From NCBI RefSeq assembly GCF_002259605.1, contig NZ_MWWR01000003.1, forward strand, positions 1 through 64,000: a stretch of DNA of 64,000 bases, written 5' to 3'. Positions 26,108-36,200 of this stretch are shown piece after piece. This DNA comes from Pseudoscardovia radai. Its GTDB lineage: Bacteria > Actinomycetota > Actinomycetes > Actinomycetales > Bifidobacteriaceae. A program made the position numbers and the translations under genes. Positions within the stretch are counted from its first letter, which is position 1; every line of letters begins with the position of its first letter. The notes beneath the pieces are model-generated. The model was not told where the DNA came from. It made no database searches and saw only the letters and a list, made by a program, of their open reading frames with translations.

Positions 26108-27247
26108 ATGACGGTGCTCAGGGGCCCCGACAGCTCGGAGGACAGGGCTCAGCTCGGTTCCCAGGCGGTTCTTCCCGAAACGGTGGATGTGAACATCCGC
26201 CAGCTCGATCCGATTCCGGCACCGCGCGCCTTTATCAACGAACTGCCGATCACCCATGACGTTATCCGCCTCGTGCAGGATTCGCGCCGTCAGATCAGCG
26301 ACGTGCTCCACGGGCGCGACGACCGCCTGCTCGTCATCGTCGGGCCCTGCTCGATCCACGATCCGAAGGCGGCCAAGGATTACGCGAATCGTCTGGGCGA
26401 GCTCAAGTCGCAGCTGTCGGACGACCTTCTCATCGTCATGCGCGTGTATTTCGAGAAGCCGCGCACCACGATCGGCTGGAAGGGCCTGATCAACGACCCT
26501 GACCTCGACGGCACCTTCAACATCCGCAAGGGCATGTGGCTCGCGCGCCGCATCCTGCTGGACGTGGCCGACCAGGGGCTGCCCGCCGCCACCGAATGGC
26601 TCGACCCCATCACGCCGCAGTACCTGTGCGACCTCGTCAGCTGGGGCGCGATCGGCGCCCGCAACACCGAAAGCCAGGTGCACCGCGAACTCGCGTCCGG
26701 CATGTCCATGCCGATCGGCTTCAAGAACTCCACCGACGGCAACGTCAAGGCCGCGGCGGATTCCTGCTTCGCGTCCGCCAACGAGCACCACTTCCTGTCC
26801 ATCAACCTCGACGGGCACGTCATCGCCGCCGAGACCAAGGGCAACCCCGACTGCCACGTCATCCTGCGCGGCTCGAACCACGGGCCGAACTACTCGGCCG
26901 AAAGCGTGGCCGAGGCCCTCGAGGCCCTGCGCAACATGCATGTGGGCGAGGCCGCCTCGCATGGCGTCGTCATCGACGCCGCGCATGGCAACTCCGGCAA
27001 GAACGAGATCCGCGAGGCCGAGGTGGTCGAGCAGCTCGCCACCCGCATCGCCAACGGCGAGCCGGGCATCTCCGGCATCATGATGGAAAGCTTCATCGAG
27101 GGCGGCCACCAGGATCCCGCGCCGCTCGGCCAGCTCGTGTACGGCCGGTCCGTGACCGACCGCTGCATCGCTTGGCCGCGCACCGAGGAGCTTCTGCGCA
27201 AGCTCGCCAGCGCCGTGCGCATGCGCAGGAATCGCCTGTCCGAGTAG
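26108..27247 (+). CDS. 3-deoxy-7-phosphoheptulonate (DAHP) synthase, first copy
   Basis: DAHP synthase condenses phosphoenolpyruvate and erythrose 4-phosphate, the first step of aromatic amino-acid synthesis. The 379-residue product is a type I (AroF/G/H) enzyme: LLVIVGPCSIHDP (metal-binding Cys), RVYFEKPRTTIGWKG, GAIGARNTESQ, IVIDAAHGNSGK-type segment and GIMMESFIEGG are all present. GAAAGGA precedes ATG 26108. A second, about 60% similar-looking copy follows directly. The two probably differ in feedback inhibition by aromatic amino acids, but the sequence does not tell which binds which. Confidence 0.94.
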   Translation: MTVLRGPDSSEDRAQLGSQAVLPETVDVNIRQLDPIPAPRAFINELPITHDVIRLVQDSRRQISDVLHGRDDRLLVIVGPCSIHDPKAAKDYANRLGELKSQLSDDLLIVMRVYFEKPRTTIGWKGLINDPDLDGTFNIRKGMWLARRILLDVADQGLPAATEWLDPITPQYLCDLVSWGAIGARNTESQVHRELASGMSMPIGFKNSTDGNVKAAADSCFASANEHHFLSINLDGHVIAAETKGNPDCHVILRGSNHGPNYSAESVAEALEALRNMHVGEAASHGVVIDAAHGNSGKNEIREAEVVEQLATRIANGEPGISGIMMESFIEGGHQDPAPLGQLVYGRSVTDRCIAWPRTEELLRKLASAVRMRRNRLSE

Positions 27248-27359
27248 GGGTTTCGTCTGTCCGAGCCGGGGGTTTCGTCTGCGGTATGCGGCGGGGCCGG
27301 AGCCGTGCCTTCCCATCGTGCGTCTGGAAATTCGCGGTCGGTGCGCCATATGCTCGCGG

Positions 27360-27365
27360 TAGAAT
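27360..27365 (+). promoter_or_regulatory. Possible -10 box of the second DAHP synthase
   Basis: TAGAAT lies about 73 nt before the start codon; the -35 region is poor. It suggests the second aro gene may have its own promoter. Confidence 0.35.
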
Positions 27366-27437
27366 GACGGGGCTATCGACTGACGGGGCGGCGACGGGCC
27401 GTCCCGATGCGAGTGCCTGCGGGCGGAGAGGAGATGC

Positions 27438-28676
27438 ATGATGGCGAACGATAACGGACGCACGGCGTCCGACAACCGGAATCCTTCTGTTCTCGAGGCC
27501 TCCGCCTATACGCACGAGGCCAAGCGCGTGCGCCGCATCATCGCCCAAGGCGGCAACCCCAGCGAACTGCTCGACGGCCATTCGTGGGAGGAGCGCGTCG
27601 GCATCGACCCCATCATCAACCGCCGCGTCTTCGAACTCGATCCCCTGCCCAGCCCCGCGCAGGTGCTGGGCGAGCTGCCGCTGACGCCGGAGGACCGCCA
27701 GCTCGTCATCGAATCGCGCGATGAACTGCGTGACGTGCTCCACGGACGCGATGACCGTCTGCTTGTCATCGTCGGCCCCTGCTCCGTGCATGATCCCCAG
27801 GCCGCACTGGATTACGCCCGCCGCCTGTCCGCCGTGCGCGAGGAGCTCGAGGGCGACCTTCTTATCATCATGCGCGTGTATTTCGAGAAGCCGCGCACCA
27901 CGATTGGTTGGAAGGGTCTGATCAACGACCCCGACATCGACGGCACGAATAACGTGAAGAAAGGTCTGCTTCTGGCGCGCAGAACCCTGCTCGACGTGCT
28001 CGGGACCGGCGTGGCCGCGGCCACCGAATTCCTCGAGCCCACAAGCCCGCAGTACATCTCCGATGCCATCACCTGGGGCGCGATCGGCGCCCGCAATACC
28101 GAAAGCCAGGTGCACCGCCAGCTCGCCTCCGGCATGTCCATGCCGATCGGCTTCAAGAACGCCACGGACGGCAGCGTCAAGGCCGCCATCGACGGATGCA
28201 TCACGGCGGCGCAGCGCCACACCTTCTTCGGCATCAACCACGAGGGACGCGCGGCGGCCGTGGAGACGCTCGGCAACGAGAATTGCCACGTGGTTCTGCG
28301 CGGGTCGAGCCACGGGCCGAACTACTCGGCGAAGGACATCGAGGCCGCCATGACGCAGATCCGCTCCGTCATGCCGCCGGACAGCGCCTGTGCCCACGGG
28401 CTTATCGTGGACTGCTCGCATGGCAACTCCGGCAAGGACGAAATCCGCCAGGCGCAGGTGGTGCGCGAGATCGCGCAGCGCTACGCGGCGGGGGAACAGG
28501 GCATCACCGGCATCATGATGGAGAGCTTCATCGAAGGCGGCAACCAGAAGCCCGCGCCGCTCGACCAGCTTGTGTACGGCAAGTCGATCACCGACCGCTG
28601 CATCGCCTGGCCGGAAACCGACGCGCTGCTCCACGAACTCGCCGCCGCCGTGCGCGAACGCCGTGCGCGGGCGTAG
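27438..28676 (+). CDS. 3-deoxy-7-phosphoheptulonate (DAHP) synthase, second copy
   Basis: This is the second type I DAHP synthase, 412 residues, with the same catalytic segments as the first: LLVIVGPCSVHDP, EKPRTTIGWKG, GARNTESQ, DCSHGNSGKDEI, MMESFIEGGNQ. It carries about 35 extra N-terminal residues (AYTHEAKRVRRIIAQGG), which in this family can carry regulatory sites. GAGAGGAG precedes tandem ATG codons at 27438 and 27441; either could be used. The 190-nt gap from the first copy contains a possible separate promoter. Such adjacent isozymes usually allow separate feedback control. Confidence 0.93.
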   Translation: MMANDNGRTASDNRNPSVLEASAYTHEAKRVRRIIAQGGNPSELLDGHSWEERVGIDPIINRRVFELDPLPSPAQVLGELPLTPEDRQLVIESRDELRDVLHGRDDRLLVIVGPCSVHDPQAALDYARRLSAVREELEGDLLIIMRVYFEKPRTTIGWKGLINDPDIDGTNNVKKGLLLARRTLLDVLGTGVAAATEFLEPTSPQYISDAITWGAIGARNTESQVHRQLASGMSMPIGFKNATDGSVKAAIDGCITAAQRHTFFGINHEGRAAAVETLGNENCHVVLRGSSHGPNYSAKDIEAAMTQIRSVMPPDSACAHGLIVDCSHGNSGKDEIRQAQVVREIAQRYAAGEQGITGIMMESFIEGGNQKPAPLDQLVYGKSITDRCIAWPETDALLHELAAAVRERRARA

Positions 28677-28887
28677 ACGCGCAAGCCGATGCGTGCCGAC
28701 TGCGGCATGATCGCCTGACTGCGCCCTGACGGCATCGCTCGATGGGCGGGGGATGGTTCCCAAGCTCCCGGCACCCGAGAAAGACGGTTCCCAAGGTTTC
28801 CCCCCCAAAAAAACGGTTCCCCGGAAAACAGAGCGCGGCGTGCCGTCGTCGATGGACGGCGGCCCCGCGCGGATCGAAAGGACAGCC

Positions 28888-29595
28888 ATGACAACGATCG
28901 CCATCATCGGCGCAATGGATGAGGAAGTCGCCCATATCGCGGAAAGCCTGCAGAACGTGACGACCCGAACGCATGCCAGCCTCGAGCTGACGGAGGGAAC
29001 CTTCGCCGGCGCCCCCCGGGCCGACGGCGAGCCGCACACACTGCGTGTCGTAGCCACCGTCAGCGGCATGGGCATGGTGAACGCCGCGTCCGCCACCCAA
29101 GTGCTCGCCGACCTGTATTCGCCGGATGTCATCATCTTCTCCGGCATCGCCGGGAATCTCAATCCGTCGCTGCATGTCAACGACGTCGTGCTCGGCGGCA
29201 CGCTGCGCTATCTCGACACCGATATGAGGCTGATCGCGCAGTCGGCGCCGAAAACCGAGGAGTTCCATTCCGATGCGCATCTGATCGACCTCGCCAACCA
29301 GGCGCTTGACGAGCTGGGGGTGACCCATATCACCGGCGTCATCGCCACCGGCAACTATTTCGTGGCCGGCGACGAGCTCGTGGCGAAGGTCAAGAAGGAG
29401 ACGAAGGCCGACGCCGTGGAGATGGAGGGTGCCGCCGTTGCGCATATCGCCGCAAGGAACGGCGTACCCGCGCTCGTCATCCGTGCACTGAGCGATGAGG
29501 CCGATGTGGCCTATGAGGAGTTTCGCTCGTTCGATATCTCCGAGTACGCGGATACCGCGGCGAAAATCGTCGTGTCCATTCTCGGCAGGCTCTAG
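28888..29595 (+). CDS. mtnN: 5'-methylthioadenosine/S-adenosylhomocysteine nucleosidase
   Basis: MtnN hydrolyses MTA and SAH to adenine plus the thioribose sugar, and feeds methionine salvage and autoinducer-2 synthesis. ATG 28888 follows GAAAGGA by 6 nt, giving 235 residues, standard for the family. The N-terminal IIGAMDEEV holds the catalytic Glu, ATVSGMGMVNAA and FSGIAGNL bind the substrate, VEMEGAAVAH holds the ribose-binding Glu, and RALSDEAD carries the catalytic Asp. The upstream 28750-28820 segment has three GGTTCCC repeats and a C7A7 run but no recognisable riboswitch. Confidence 0.94.
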   Translation: MTTIAIIGAMDEEVAHIAESLQNVTTRTHASLELTEGTFAGAPRADGEPHTLRVVATVSGMGMVNAASATQVLADLYSPDVIIFSGIAGNLNPSLHVNDVVLGGTLRYLDTDMRLIAQSAPKTEEFHSDAHLIDLANQALDELGVTHITGVIATGNYFVAGDELVAKVKKETKADAVEMEGAAVAHIAARNGVPALVIRALSDEADVAYEEFRSFDISEYADTAAKIVVSILGRL

Positions 29596-29614
29596 AACAG
29601 GAGCCGCCGTTGCA

Positions 29615-29645
29615 ATGCGGGGGCGATCGGGAGACCGCCCCGCAT
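29615..29645 (+). terminator. Possible terminator hairpin after mtnN
   Basis: ATGCGGGG and CCCCGCAT pair, but no T-run follows. It could be a Rho-type or processing hairpin instead. Confidence 0.4.
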
Positions 29646-29668
29646 CGGTGCAACGCGAAGGCGGAACG

Positions 29669-29678
29669 CGACACGCCG
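29669..29678 (+). promoter_or_regulatory. CGACACGCCG site upstream of rplJ promoter
   Basis: A perfect copy of the recurrent 10-mer, ending 11 bp before the rplJ -35 box. Confidence 0.45.
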
Positions 29679-29689
29679 AGTGTGTCGGT

Positions 29690-29718
29690 TTGCGTAAATC
29701 GGCATCGGCCTATACAAT
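29690..29718 (+). promoter_or_regulatory. rplJ-rplL promoter
   Basis: TTGCGT (29690-29695) and TACAAT (29713-29718) are separated by 17 bp. This is a near-consensus sigma-70-type promoter about 190 bp before rplJ. Confidence 0.75.
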
Positions 29719-29724
29719 TCCCCA

Positions 29725-29904
29725 CGTAAACCACAGACCGTTGGTTCGGACAGCAGTGTCCGCGAAACTCCTTGGGATACCAGCGCAGGTTGAGAATTCT
29801 TTGACGCCGTTCGGGTGTCTTCGGTGTGCTCTGCCTGTGCGCAGGGCTTTTTTTATTGCCGTTCCATGGGGCTTCGACCGGCGGTTCATTTAGGAAGGAA
29901 CGCC
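29725..29904 (+). ncRNA. Ribosomal L10-type leader with attenuator
   Basis: The transcript between the promoter and rplJ is long, as in known L10 leaders, where free L10 (or L10-L12 complex) binds and represses the operon. An intrinsic-terminator-like hairpin GCTCTGC / GCAGGGC (29828-29847), followed by seven T residues, lies 50 nt before the rplJ start. This suggests control by transcription attenuation. The exact L10-binding fold was not modelled. Confidence 0.6.
29828..29854 (+). terminator. Attenuator-type terminator in the rplJ leader
   Basis: A 7-bp stem with loop CTGTGC is followed by TTTTTTT. It lies upstream of, not after, a gene. Confidence 0.7.
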
Positions 29905-30426
29905 ATGAAGAGGCCCGAAAAGGCAGAGGTGATTGCCGAGCTCACGGACAAGTTCCGTGACGCCGATGCAGTCTATCTCACCGAATATCGCGGTCTGAGC
30001 GTCCCGCAGATCTCTGATCTTCGCGAGAAGCTGGGCATCGATACAACCTATACCGTGGCGAAGAACACGCTGGCACGCATCGCCGCCAAGGAAGCGGGCG
30101 TGGAAGGTCTCGACGAGTATCTCGCCGGTCCGACCGCAATCACTTTCGTCAAGGGCGATTACGTCCAGGCCGCCAAGGTCCTGCGTGACTTTGCCAAGAC
30201 CAACAAGCAGCTCGTCGTCAAGGGCGGTTTCGCCGATGGCACCGTTTACGACGCCGAGGGAGTGCAGAAGCTTGCGGATCTCGAATCTCGCGAGACTCTT
30301 CTCTCCAAGATGGCCGGCGCGCTCAAGGGCACGATGGCCAAGGCCGCGTACGTTCTCGTCGCACTGCCGACCAAGGCTGTGCGCACGGTCGACGCCCTCC
30401 GCGAAAAGCAGGAGAAGGCCGCCTGA
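29905..30426 (+). CDS. rplJ: Ribosomal protein L10
   Basis: L10 anchors the L7/L12 stalk to 23S rRNA. ATG 29905 follows AGGAAGGA, giving 173 residues. The N-terminal RNA-binding part (VYLTEYRGLSVPQISDLR, TYTVAKNTLARIA) and the C-terminal L12-binding helix are intact. It is co-transcribed with rplL 100 nt downstream and preceded by a leader with an attenuator. In this genome rplK-rplA are not directly upstream. Confidence 0.97.
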   Translation: MKRPEKAEVIAELTDKFRDADAVYLTEYRGLSVPQISDLREKLGIDTTYTVAKNTLARIAAKEAGVEGLDEYLAGPTAITFVKGDYVQAAKVLRDFAKTNKQLVVKGGFADGTVYDAEGVQKLADLESRETLLSKMAGALKGTMAKAAYVLVALPTKAVRTVDALREKQEKAA

Positions 30427-30526
30427 TTCTCGCGGCCTGACCGCGAATCACCGCAAAGCAATACAAATTTCGGCACACGGCAACTTTTAGGAACAGGCCG
30501 GTGCCAATGATTGAAAGGAAGCCATA

Positions 30527-30910
30527 ATGGCTAAGCTTTCCACTGAAGAGCTCCTCGATGCTTTCAAGGAAATGACCCTCGTTGAGCTGTCCGATTTCGT
30601 CAAGGCTTTCGAGGACGAGTTCGACGTTGAGGCTGCCGCTCCGGTTGCCGCCGTCGCCGCCGCTCCGGCCGCTGGCGCTGCCGCCGCCGAGGACGAGAAG
30701 ACCGAGTTCGACGTCGTGCTGACCGCCGTCGGCGACAAGAAGATCGCCGTCATCAAGGCCGTGCGCGCCCTGACGAACCTCGGCCTGGCCGAGGCCAAGG
30801 CCCTCGTGGACTCCGCTCCGAAGGCCGTCCTGGAGAAGGCCTCCAAGGAAGACGCCGAGAAGGCCAAGGCCGATCTCGAGGCTGCTGGCGCTTCCGTCGA
30901 GCTCAAGTAG
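30527..30910 (+). CDS. rplL: Ribosomal protein L7/L12
   Basis: The flexible stalk protein recruits translation factors. The 127-residue product shows the N-terminal dimerisation helix ([21 protein letters not shown]), the Ala/Pro/Gly hinge (residues about 37-55) and the factor-binding C-terminal domain ([20 protein letters not shown]). A GAAAGGAAG ribosome-binding site precedes ATG 30527. L12 is needed in several copies per ribosome, and a strong terminator follows. Confidence 0.98.
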   Translation: MAKLSTEELLDAFKEMTLVELSDFVKAFEDEFDVEAAAPVAAVAAAPAAGAAAAEDEKTEFDVVLTAVGDKKIAVIKAVRALTNLGLAEAKALVDSAPKAVLEKASKEDAEKAKADLEAAGASVELK

Positions 30911-30933
30911 TTTTCCTTCTGACTGGTTTACAA

Positions 30934-30964
30934 CCCCGGGCCGTTTCACGGCCCGGGGCTTTTC
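30934..30964 (+). terminator. Rho-independent terminator of rplJL
   Basis: A perfect 11-bp stem CCCCGGGCCGT / ACGGCCCGGGG with loop TTC is followed by CTTTTC. Confidence 0.92.
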
Positions 30965-31018
30965 ATATCCTGCCTGGGTATCGGGTTCGGGATATCCTGC
31001 CTGGGTATCAGGTTCGGT
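30965..31018. repeat. 27-bp tandem repeat, two copies
   Basis: ATATCCTGCCTGGGTATC..GGTTCGG occurs at 30965 and 30992 with one or two differences, directly after the rplL terminator. Confidence 0.8.
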
Positions 31019-31397
31019 TAGTCGGCGACATCGGGTATGTGGGAACATCGGATATTCGGGAACAACAGTCGTTGTCTGGTTTTTCAGTGCTGTGGCGATA
31101 CGCCGCCCCGTTGTACGGAGGCGTCGCCTCCCCGTGCGATCGGTCGGTCGCGGCGGCGGACGTGCACTCCTTGGGTAGGCTCTGCGCCAAACCGCGCACG
31201 CGCGTATGCTGTGTGTCTAGACTGGAATCCGGGCCGGGAAGCGGAACCCCGCGATGTTCATGAGGGTCATGGACGCTTATGGAGATCCGGTTCCAAGATG
31301 GCGGTGCATTCGAAACTTTGCGATATGTCGCGTTTTGCCCGAAGGGGCATGACAAAATAGCAGAGACTGCATGTCCATGAATAACAAGGAGGTAGCC
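31019..31397. other. Upstream region of the FHA gene
   Basis: No convincing gene or clear promoter box was found. A strong Shine-Dalgarno at its right end (31385-31392) fixes the start of the next gene. Confidence 0.4.
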
Positions 31398-33263
31398 GTG
31401 GTCGAAGGTGCGAGCGATGTGCTCTGGGCGATTGAAGTCGATGGCGTCGAGCTCACACGTGTGAGACCCGGCGAATCCGTCGTCGTGGGACGCAAGCCCA
31501 TCCGTCCGATGGTGGAGACCGAGGCCACCCGTCGCGTCGATATCGACGATCCCGAGAAGTCGATGAGCAAGCGTCATGCCAAGCTGTCCGTCGACTCCTA
31601 TGGCCGTGCCATTCTCGAGGACCTGGGGTCCACGAACGGATCGTTCGTCGTGCGCGACGACGGTGCGCTGATGCGAGTTCCCCTCGGCACGCAGATTACC
31701 TTCCAGCGCTCGCCGATGCACCTGCAGTTCGGTGACAAGCCCATCGACTTCCGCGAGGTGTCGTCCGACGAGACGGGCGAGCATCCGGTGGCCAGTCTTT
31801 TCGACAACCTGTCTCCCGAGGACATCGCCGCCGCCGCCAACGGCGCCATGAGCGTCGACCAGATCCTCGATGTGCGGGCCGGCGAGCCGACGACGGCTTT
31901 CGATGCCGGTGCCGTCCGCGGACGTGTGCACGATCTCGATACGTCCGGTCTGTCCCAGGGATACGTCACTGCATCTCCGGACACCCCGGCGACGGCCTCC
32001 TCCGCTCAGACCGTCGATTCCCGCGCCGCGGCCTTCGCGGCAACGACGCCGGTCACCGCACGGTCCGCGGAACCGTCGACCACGCGTACTGCCGTTCCCA
32101 ACACCGTCGTTTCCAACACCGCCGTTCCTGACACGGCCGTTCCTGACGCTGCCGTTCCTGGCATTGCTGTTCCTGACGTTGCGGCTTCGAACCCCGCGAC
32201 TTCGGGCGCTACGGTTCCGGATGCCTCTGTTCCGGCCGTCTCTGTTCCAGCCACATCTGCTCCGGTCGCATCTGCTCCGGATGCTGTCGGTCAGACGCCC
32301 GCTGCATCCGATGACTTCGCGCGCACGGCGCCCGAGACGACGCCTGTCGCCACGGCTCATCTGACTGCCAGCACCGATGCCAACACAGCTGCTGTCGAAA
32401 CCGACGCTGCCGGCACCGCGGCTGCCGAGACAGCCGCACCGAATGCCATGGAAACGAATGCTGCACAGACGAATTCCGCTGCCTCCGATGCCGATCCTTT
32501 CTATCGTTCCTCGCAGACGCAGTCCGTCACGACGGAGCCCCAGCAGACGTTGATGCGCCAGGATGCGTCGGAGCAGGACGTGCGGTTCCGTCCCGCCCAG
32601 ACCGAATTCGCCCAGTCGCAGCCCGTTCGGACTCAGTCCGTCCAGGCGCAGGAGCAGCTCGAACAGGCCGACGTCGCCGCGTCTCGTCAGACGCAGGCAT
32701 ACGCCGGCCAGGGCAGCTACCATGGCTACGGGGCAGGCTTCGCCGACGGAACGGAATCCTCCGCCGATGACGCGCGTTTCATGCCGACCGGTGAACAGGC
32801 CCAGGCCTTCGAACCTGATGCGGCCGGTGTGACGCAGGAATCCCATCCCGTGGCGGAGCAGGCCTCCGCCGCCGATGCCCGCTTCGCATCTCATCAGATG
32901 CCCCAGCGGGATGCCTCCCCTCAGGAAGACGACTCTCCCTCCTTTTCCGTTCCGGTCACCAATCCTCATTATGATGCCGGCTCCGTGCTCGATCGTCTGT
33001 CCCGCGGAGAGTATCCCACGGCGCAGCAGCAGGTGGATGACGAACGTGTCATCGACGGCTTCACCATCAGGGAGGCCCGCGGCACGGCGGATTACGAGCG
33101 CCAGTTCGAGATCGCGCAGCATGATGAGCTGCTGCCGTTCCTGGCGATGAACCCGCGCCTGTACGGAGATCTGTACGCATGGCTTGAGGCGATGAGCAAC
33201 GCCGACGTGAAGGCGGCGCTGGATGCGAACGCCGGATACAAGTCATGGAAGCTAAGGAAGTGA
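31398..33263 (+). CDS. FHA-domain protein with long Ala/Pro/Val linker and LRV-like C-terminus
   Basis: FHA domains bind phosphothreonine peptides. AAGGAGG (31386-31392) is 5 nt before GTG 31398, which decides the start over in-frame ATGs at 31371 and 31377; the product has 621 residues. The FHA domain (about 20-120) keeps VVVGRK, SMSKRHA and LGSTNGSF, the phosphopeptide-binding positions. Residues about 190-470 are low complexity, partly in pentapeptide steps (VPDTA VPDAA VPGIA). The last 100 residues contain DELLPFLAMNPRLYGDLYAWLEAMSNADVKAAL, which resembles the leucine-rich-variant repeats of actinobacterial proteins. It overlaps an operon with the next two genes (4-nt gap). A partner of serine/threonine kinases is likely, but none is nearby. 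Confidence 0.82.
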   Translation: MVEGASDVLWAIEVDGVELTRVRPGESVVVGRKPIRPMVETEATRRVDIDDPEKSMSKRHAKLSVDSYGRAILEDLGSTNGSFVVRDDGALMRVPLGTQITFQRSPMHLQFGDKPIDFREVSSDETGEHPVASLFDNLSPEDIAAAANGAMSVDQILDVRAGEPTTAFDAGAVRGRVHDLDTSGLSQGYVTASPDTPATASSAQTVDSRAAAFAATTPVTARSAEPSTTRTAVPNTVVSNTAVPDTAVPDAAVPGIAVPDVAASNPATSGATVPDASVPAVSVPATSAPVASAPDAVGQTPAASDDFARTAPETTPVATAHLTASTDANTAAVETDAAGTAAAETAAPNAMETNAAQTNSAASDADPFYRSSQTQSVTTEPQQTLMRQDASEQDVRFRPAQTEFAQSQPVRTQSVQAQEQLEQADVAASRQTQAYAGQGSYHGYGAGFADGTESSADDARFMPTGEQAQAFEPDAAGVTQESHPVAEQASAADARFASHQMPQRDASPQEDDSPSFSVPVTNPHYDAGSVLDRLSRGEYPTAQQQVDDERVIDGFTIREARGTADYERQFEIAQHDELLPFLAMNPRLYGDLYAWLEAMSNADVKAALDANAGYKSWKLRK

Positions 33264-33267
33264 AATT

Positions 33268-36200
33268 GTGACGGACTCTAACGCCGCCGTGAATGTCAAC
33301 GGCACCGCCGCCGGGCAGGGGGCGGATGCCGCGGGCCCCGCGCTCGAGCAGCAGCCGCAGAAGGTCGCCGCGCCAGTGCACGAGGAATCGTCGATGGACG
33401 CCGTGCGCCGGTGGTATTTCGACTACAAGCGCAGCCATGGCTCGACGCCCATGGAGGACCTGTCGCGCTTGTCGGACCGGCTTGACCTGACGCACGCGCA
33501 CCCGACGGGAATAGCCCAGCTCTTCGCATCGGGTCGTGTACAGCTGAGTTCGCTTTTTCGCGACATCGGTTTTCTTAAAACCGCCGAGCGCAACCTCGCC
33601 AAGGTCCTCAAGGGCTTCCACGCCAAGGAGAGGACCGACGGAACCGCGAGCCTGTCGCTGTCCGTCGGCATCGCCCAGTGGGAGGACCACCGTATCCCGG
33701 TGCTGCTGTACCCGGTGACCGTCGACGGCGCCGACAGTGAGGACGCCCGCCTTTCGCAAAGCGTCATCCGCTTCACGGGGGCCGCGTCCATCAATACGGC
33801 TTTCGTCGATGCCATGAGACGCCAAGGCGTCATCCTCGACGCCGACGACCTCATGGACTCCTCCAACTACGGGGGCAAGGCGCCGGAAACCGCCGAGCTC
33901 TTCGCTCTGATCCGCACGCGGGCCGGGTCGAAGATCCCCGGGTTCTCCATCAAATCCGAGCTTATCCTCGGCAGCTTCATCGAATCGTCGACGCTTCTGC
34001 TCGCCGATTCCGCGCGCATCATCGACGCCATGGACCGCGGCAGCTCCCCGAGCCTGCCGCTGGCCGTCCTCGCCGGGGACGAACGCGCCAAGTACGCCAT
34101 GCTCAACCGCAGGCTGCCCAAGTATTCTCCCGAGGACTGCGACCCGCACGACGAACTCGAGGCGGGTGATGTGAGCAACGCCACGAGGTATGCCGCCAAG
34201 CTCGCCGCCGAAGGGGACTCCGTTTTCGTGAACGTCTCCGTCATCGACGACACCGCGGCGCAGGCCCTGTCCATCGCCTCGCGCGTGGCGCTCAGCGGGA
34301 AGGTCGCCCTGTACGTGCCGGGCGTCCCGGAACAGAAGTATCGCTTCCTCCATGAGGCCAGGGTCAACGACATGACGTCCCTGCTCGGAGACATGTCCGA
34401 CCCCGACTTCAACGCCAAGCTCGACTCCCAGCTCGTCACCGCCGTCGGTTTCCGCGGGGGAGAGGCGGGCAACCGCTTCGACCAGCTTGCCGATGAGCTT
34501 GTGGGCGTGAGAGGCCGCCTGAACCGCTATCTGGGCGATCTTCATGCGCGCAACGGCGAATGGAACGTGTCGGCGTACCAGGTCATCGAGAACCTGGCGC
34601 GCATCTCGAGCAACCCGACCCATCCGTCCACGCGCGTGCGCCTGAGCGCCGACACGGTTCGTCGCGTCGCAGACTCCAAGGAGGCGTGGGGCGAGAAGCT
34701 TCGCCGTGCGGGCAAGCTCGGCGAATTCGAGATAGGCCCCGATGACACGCCGTGGTATCACGCGTCCGTATTCAACGAGGACGAGGCGGTGGACGCATAC
34801 CAGCGCGTCGTGCGCCTTCTGACGGATACGCTTCCCGCCGTGCGCGAACAGATCGCGGAGACGTCGAAGACCTGTGGCTTCCAGCTGCCCAAGGACGCGT
34901 CCGAATGGGCCCGCCAGGTGGCGGTTCTGCGCAACCTGCGCCGCGTCATGGACGTGTTCCAGCCCGTCATCTTCCAGCGTGACATCCCCGCCATGATCGA
35001 GGCGACGAAGTCGAAGGAGGACCGCAAGAAGAACGGCACCACCCTTGGCATGCACGAACGCCGCCACCTCGTCAAGGAGGCGAAGAGCCTTCTGCGCGTG
35101 GGATCGCATGTCGACGACATTCGCTCCGCGCTGATCGTGGCGCTGAAGGAAAGCGAGGAATGGCGCACTTTCGTTCCCCACGGCCAGTGGCCGGTGCTGC
35201 CCAACGAGCTCGATGACATCATCACCGTGCAGGAGTCGCTGTCCAGCGACCTGACCGCGATGAACTCGATCCTCGCCACGACGCCGGAAGGCGCCGACCT
35301 GGAAACGATCGACTTCCAGTCCCTCGAGGACCGCCTTCGCCTTCTGTACGATGACCACAAGTCGCTGAACACGCTTCCCGAACGCAGCACGCTGGAGCGC
35401 GAGATCGCCAAGGCCGGACTCTCCGAGCTCGTCGACGACCTGCGCGCCCGCGGCGTCGACCCCGACAGCGCCCCCGATGAGTTCCTCCTGTCGTGGTGGG
35501 CCACCGTGTTCAACCTCATCGTGCGCCAGTCGCCGATCGTGGCCAACCAGGACAGCTCCGCCCTGACCCAGGCCGCCGATCGGTTCACGCAGGTCGACGT
35601 CGAGCACGTCAGGTCCATCGGCCCCATGGCCGCGCAGGAGATGACGAAGCGCCTCTCGGAGACGCTGTACGCGCACTCGCAGGAGGCCAACCAGCTGCAT
35701 ACGCTTCTGGCGACGCCTACCGTGCTGCCGTTCACCCGCCTGCACAAGGATTTCTCGACGATTCTCAGGGCCGCCAGGCCGATTCTCGTCGCGGCTCCGG
35801 CCACTCTCGCGGCCCAGGCCGGGCAGGGGCGTATCGCCGACGTCGCCATCATCGACGCCTCCGCGCATATGACCCCTATCGAGGTCCTCACGGTTCTCTC
35901 GCGCGTCGACAACGTCGTGTTCTTCGGACACCAGCAGACGCTGTCGTCCCCGGCCATCAAACGCCTCATCCCGTACCTCGCGCAGGTCAACACGCTGTCG
36001 AACCCGTCGCACCGTGACTCCCGCCTGACCCGCTTCCTGTCCGACCACGGGTACGGCGACATCCGCTACTCGCTGTCCACCGGGCGCGTGCGCGGAGACG
36101 TCCAGTACATGAAGGTCGACGGCATCGGCATTCCCGAAGAGAACAGCGGCATCGTGGAGTCGACGAAGCAGGAGGTGAAGGCGGTCGCGGATATCGTAGA

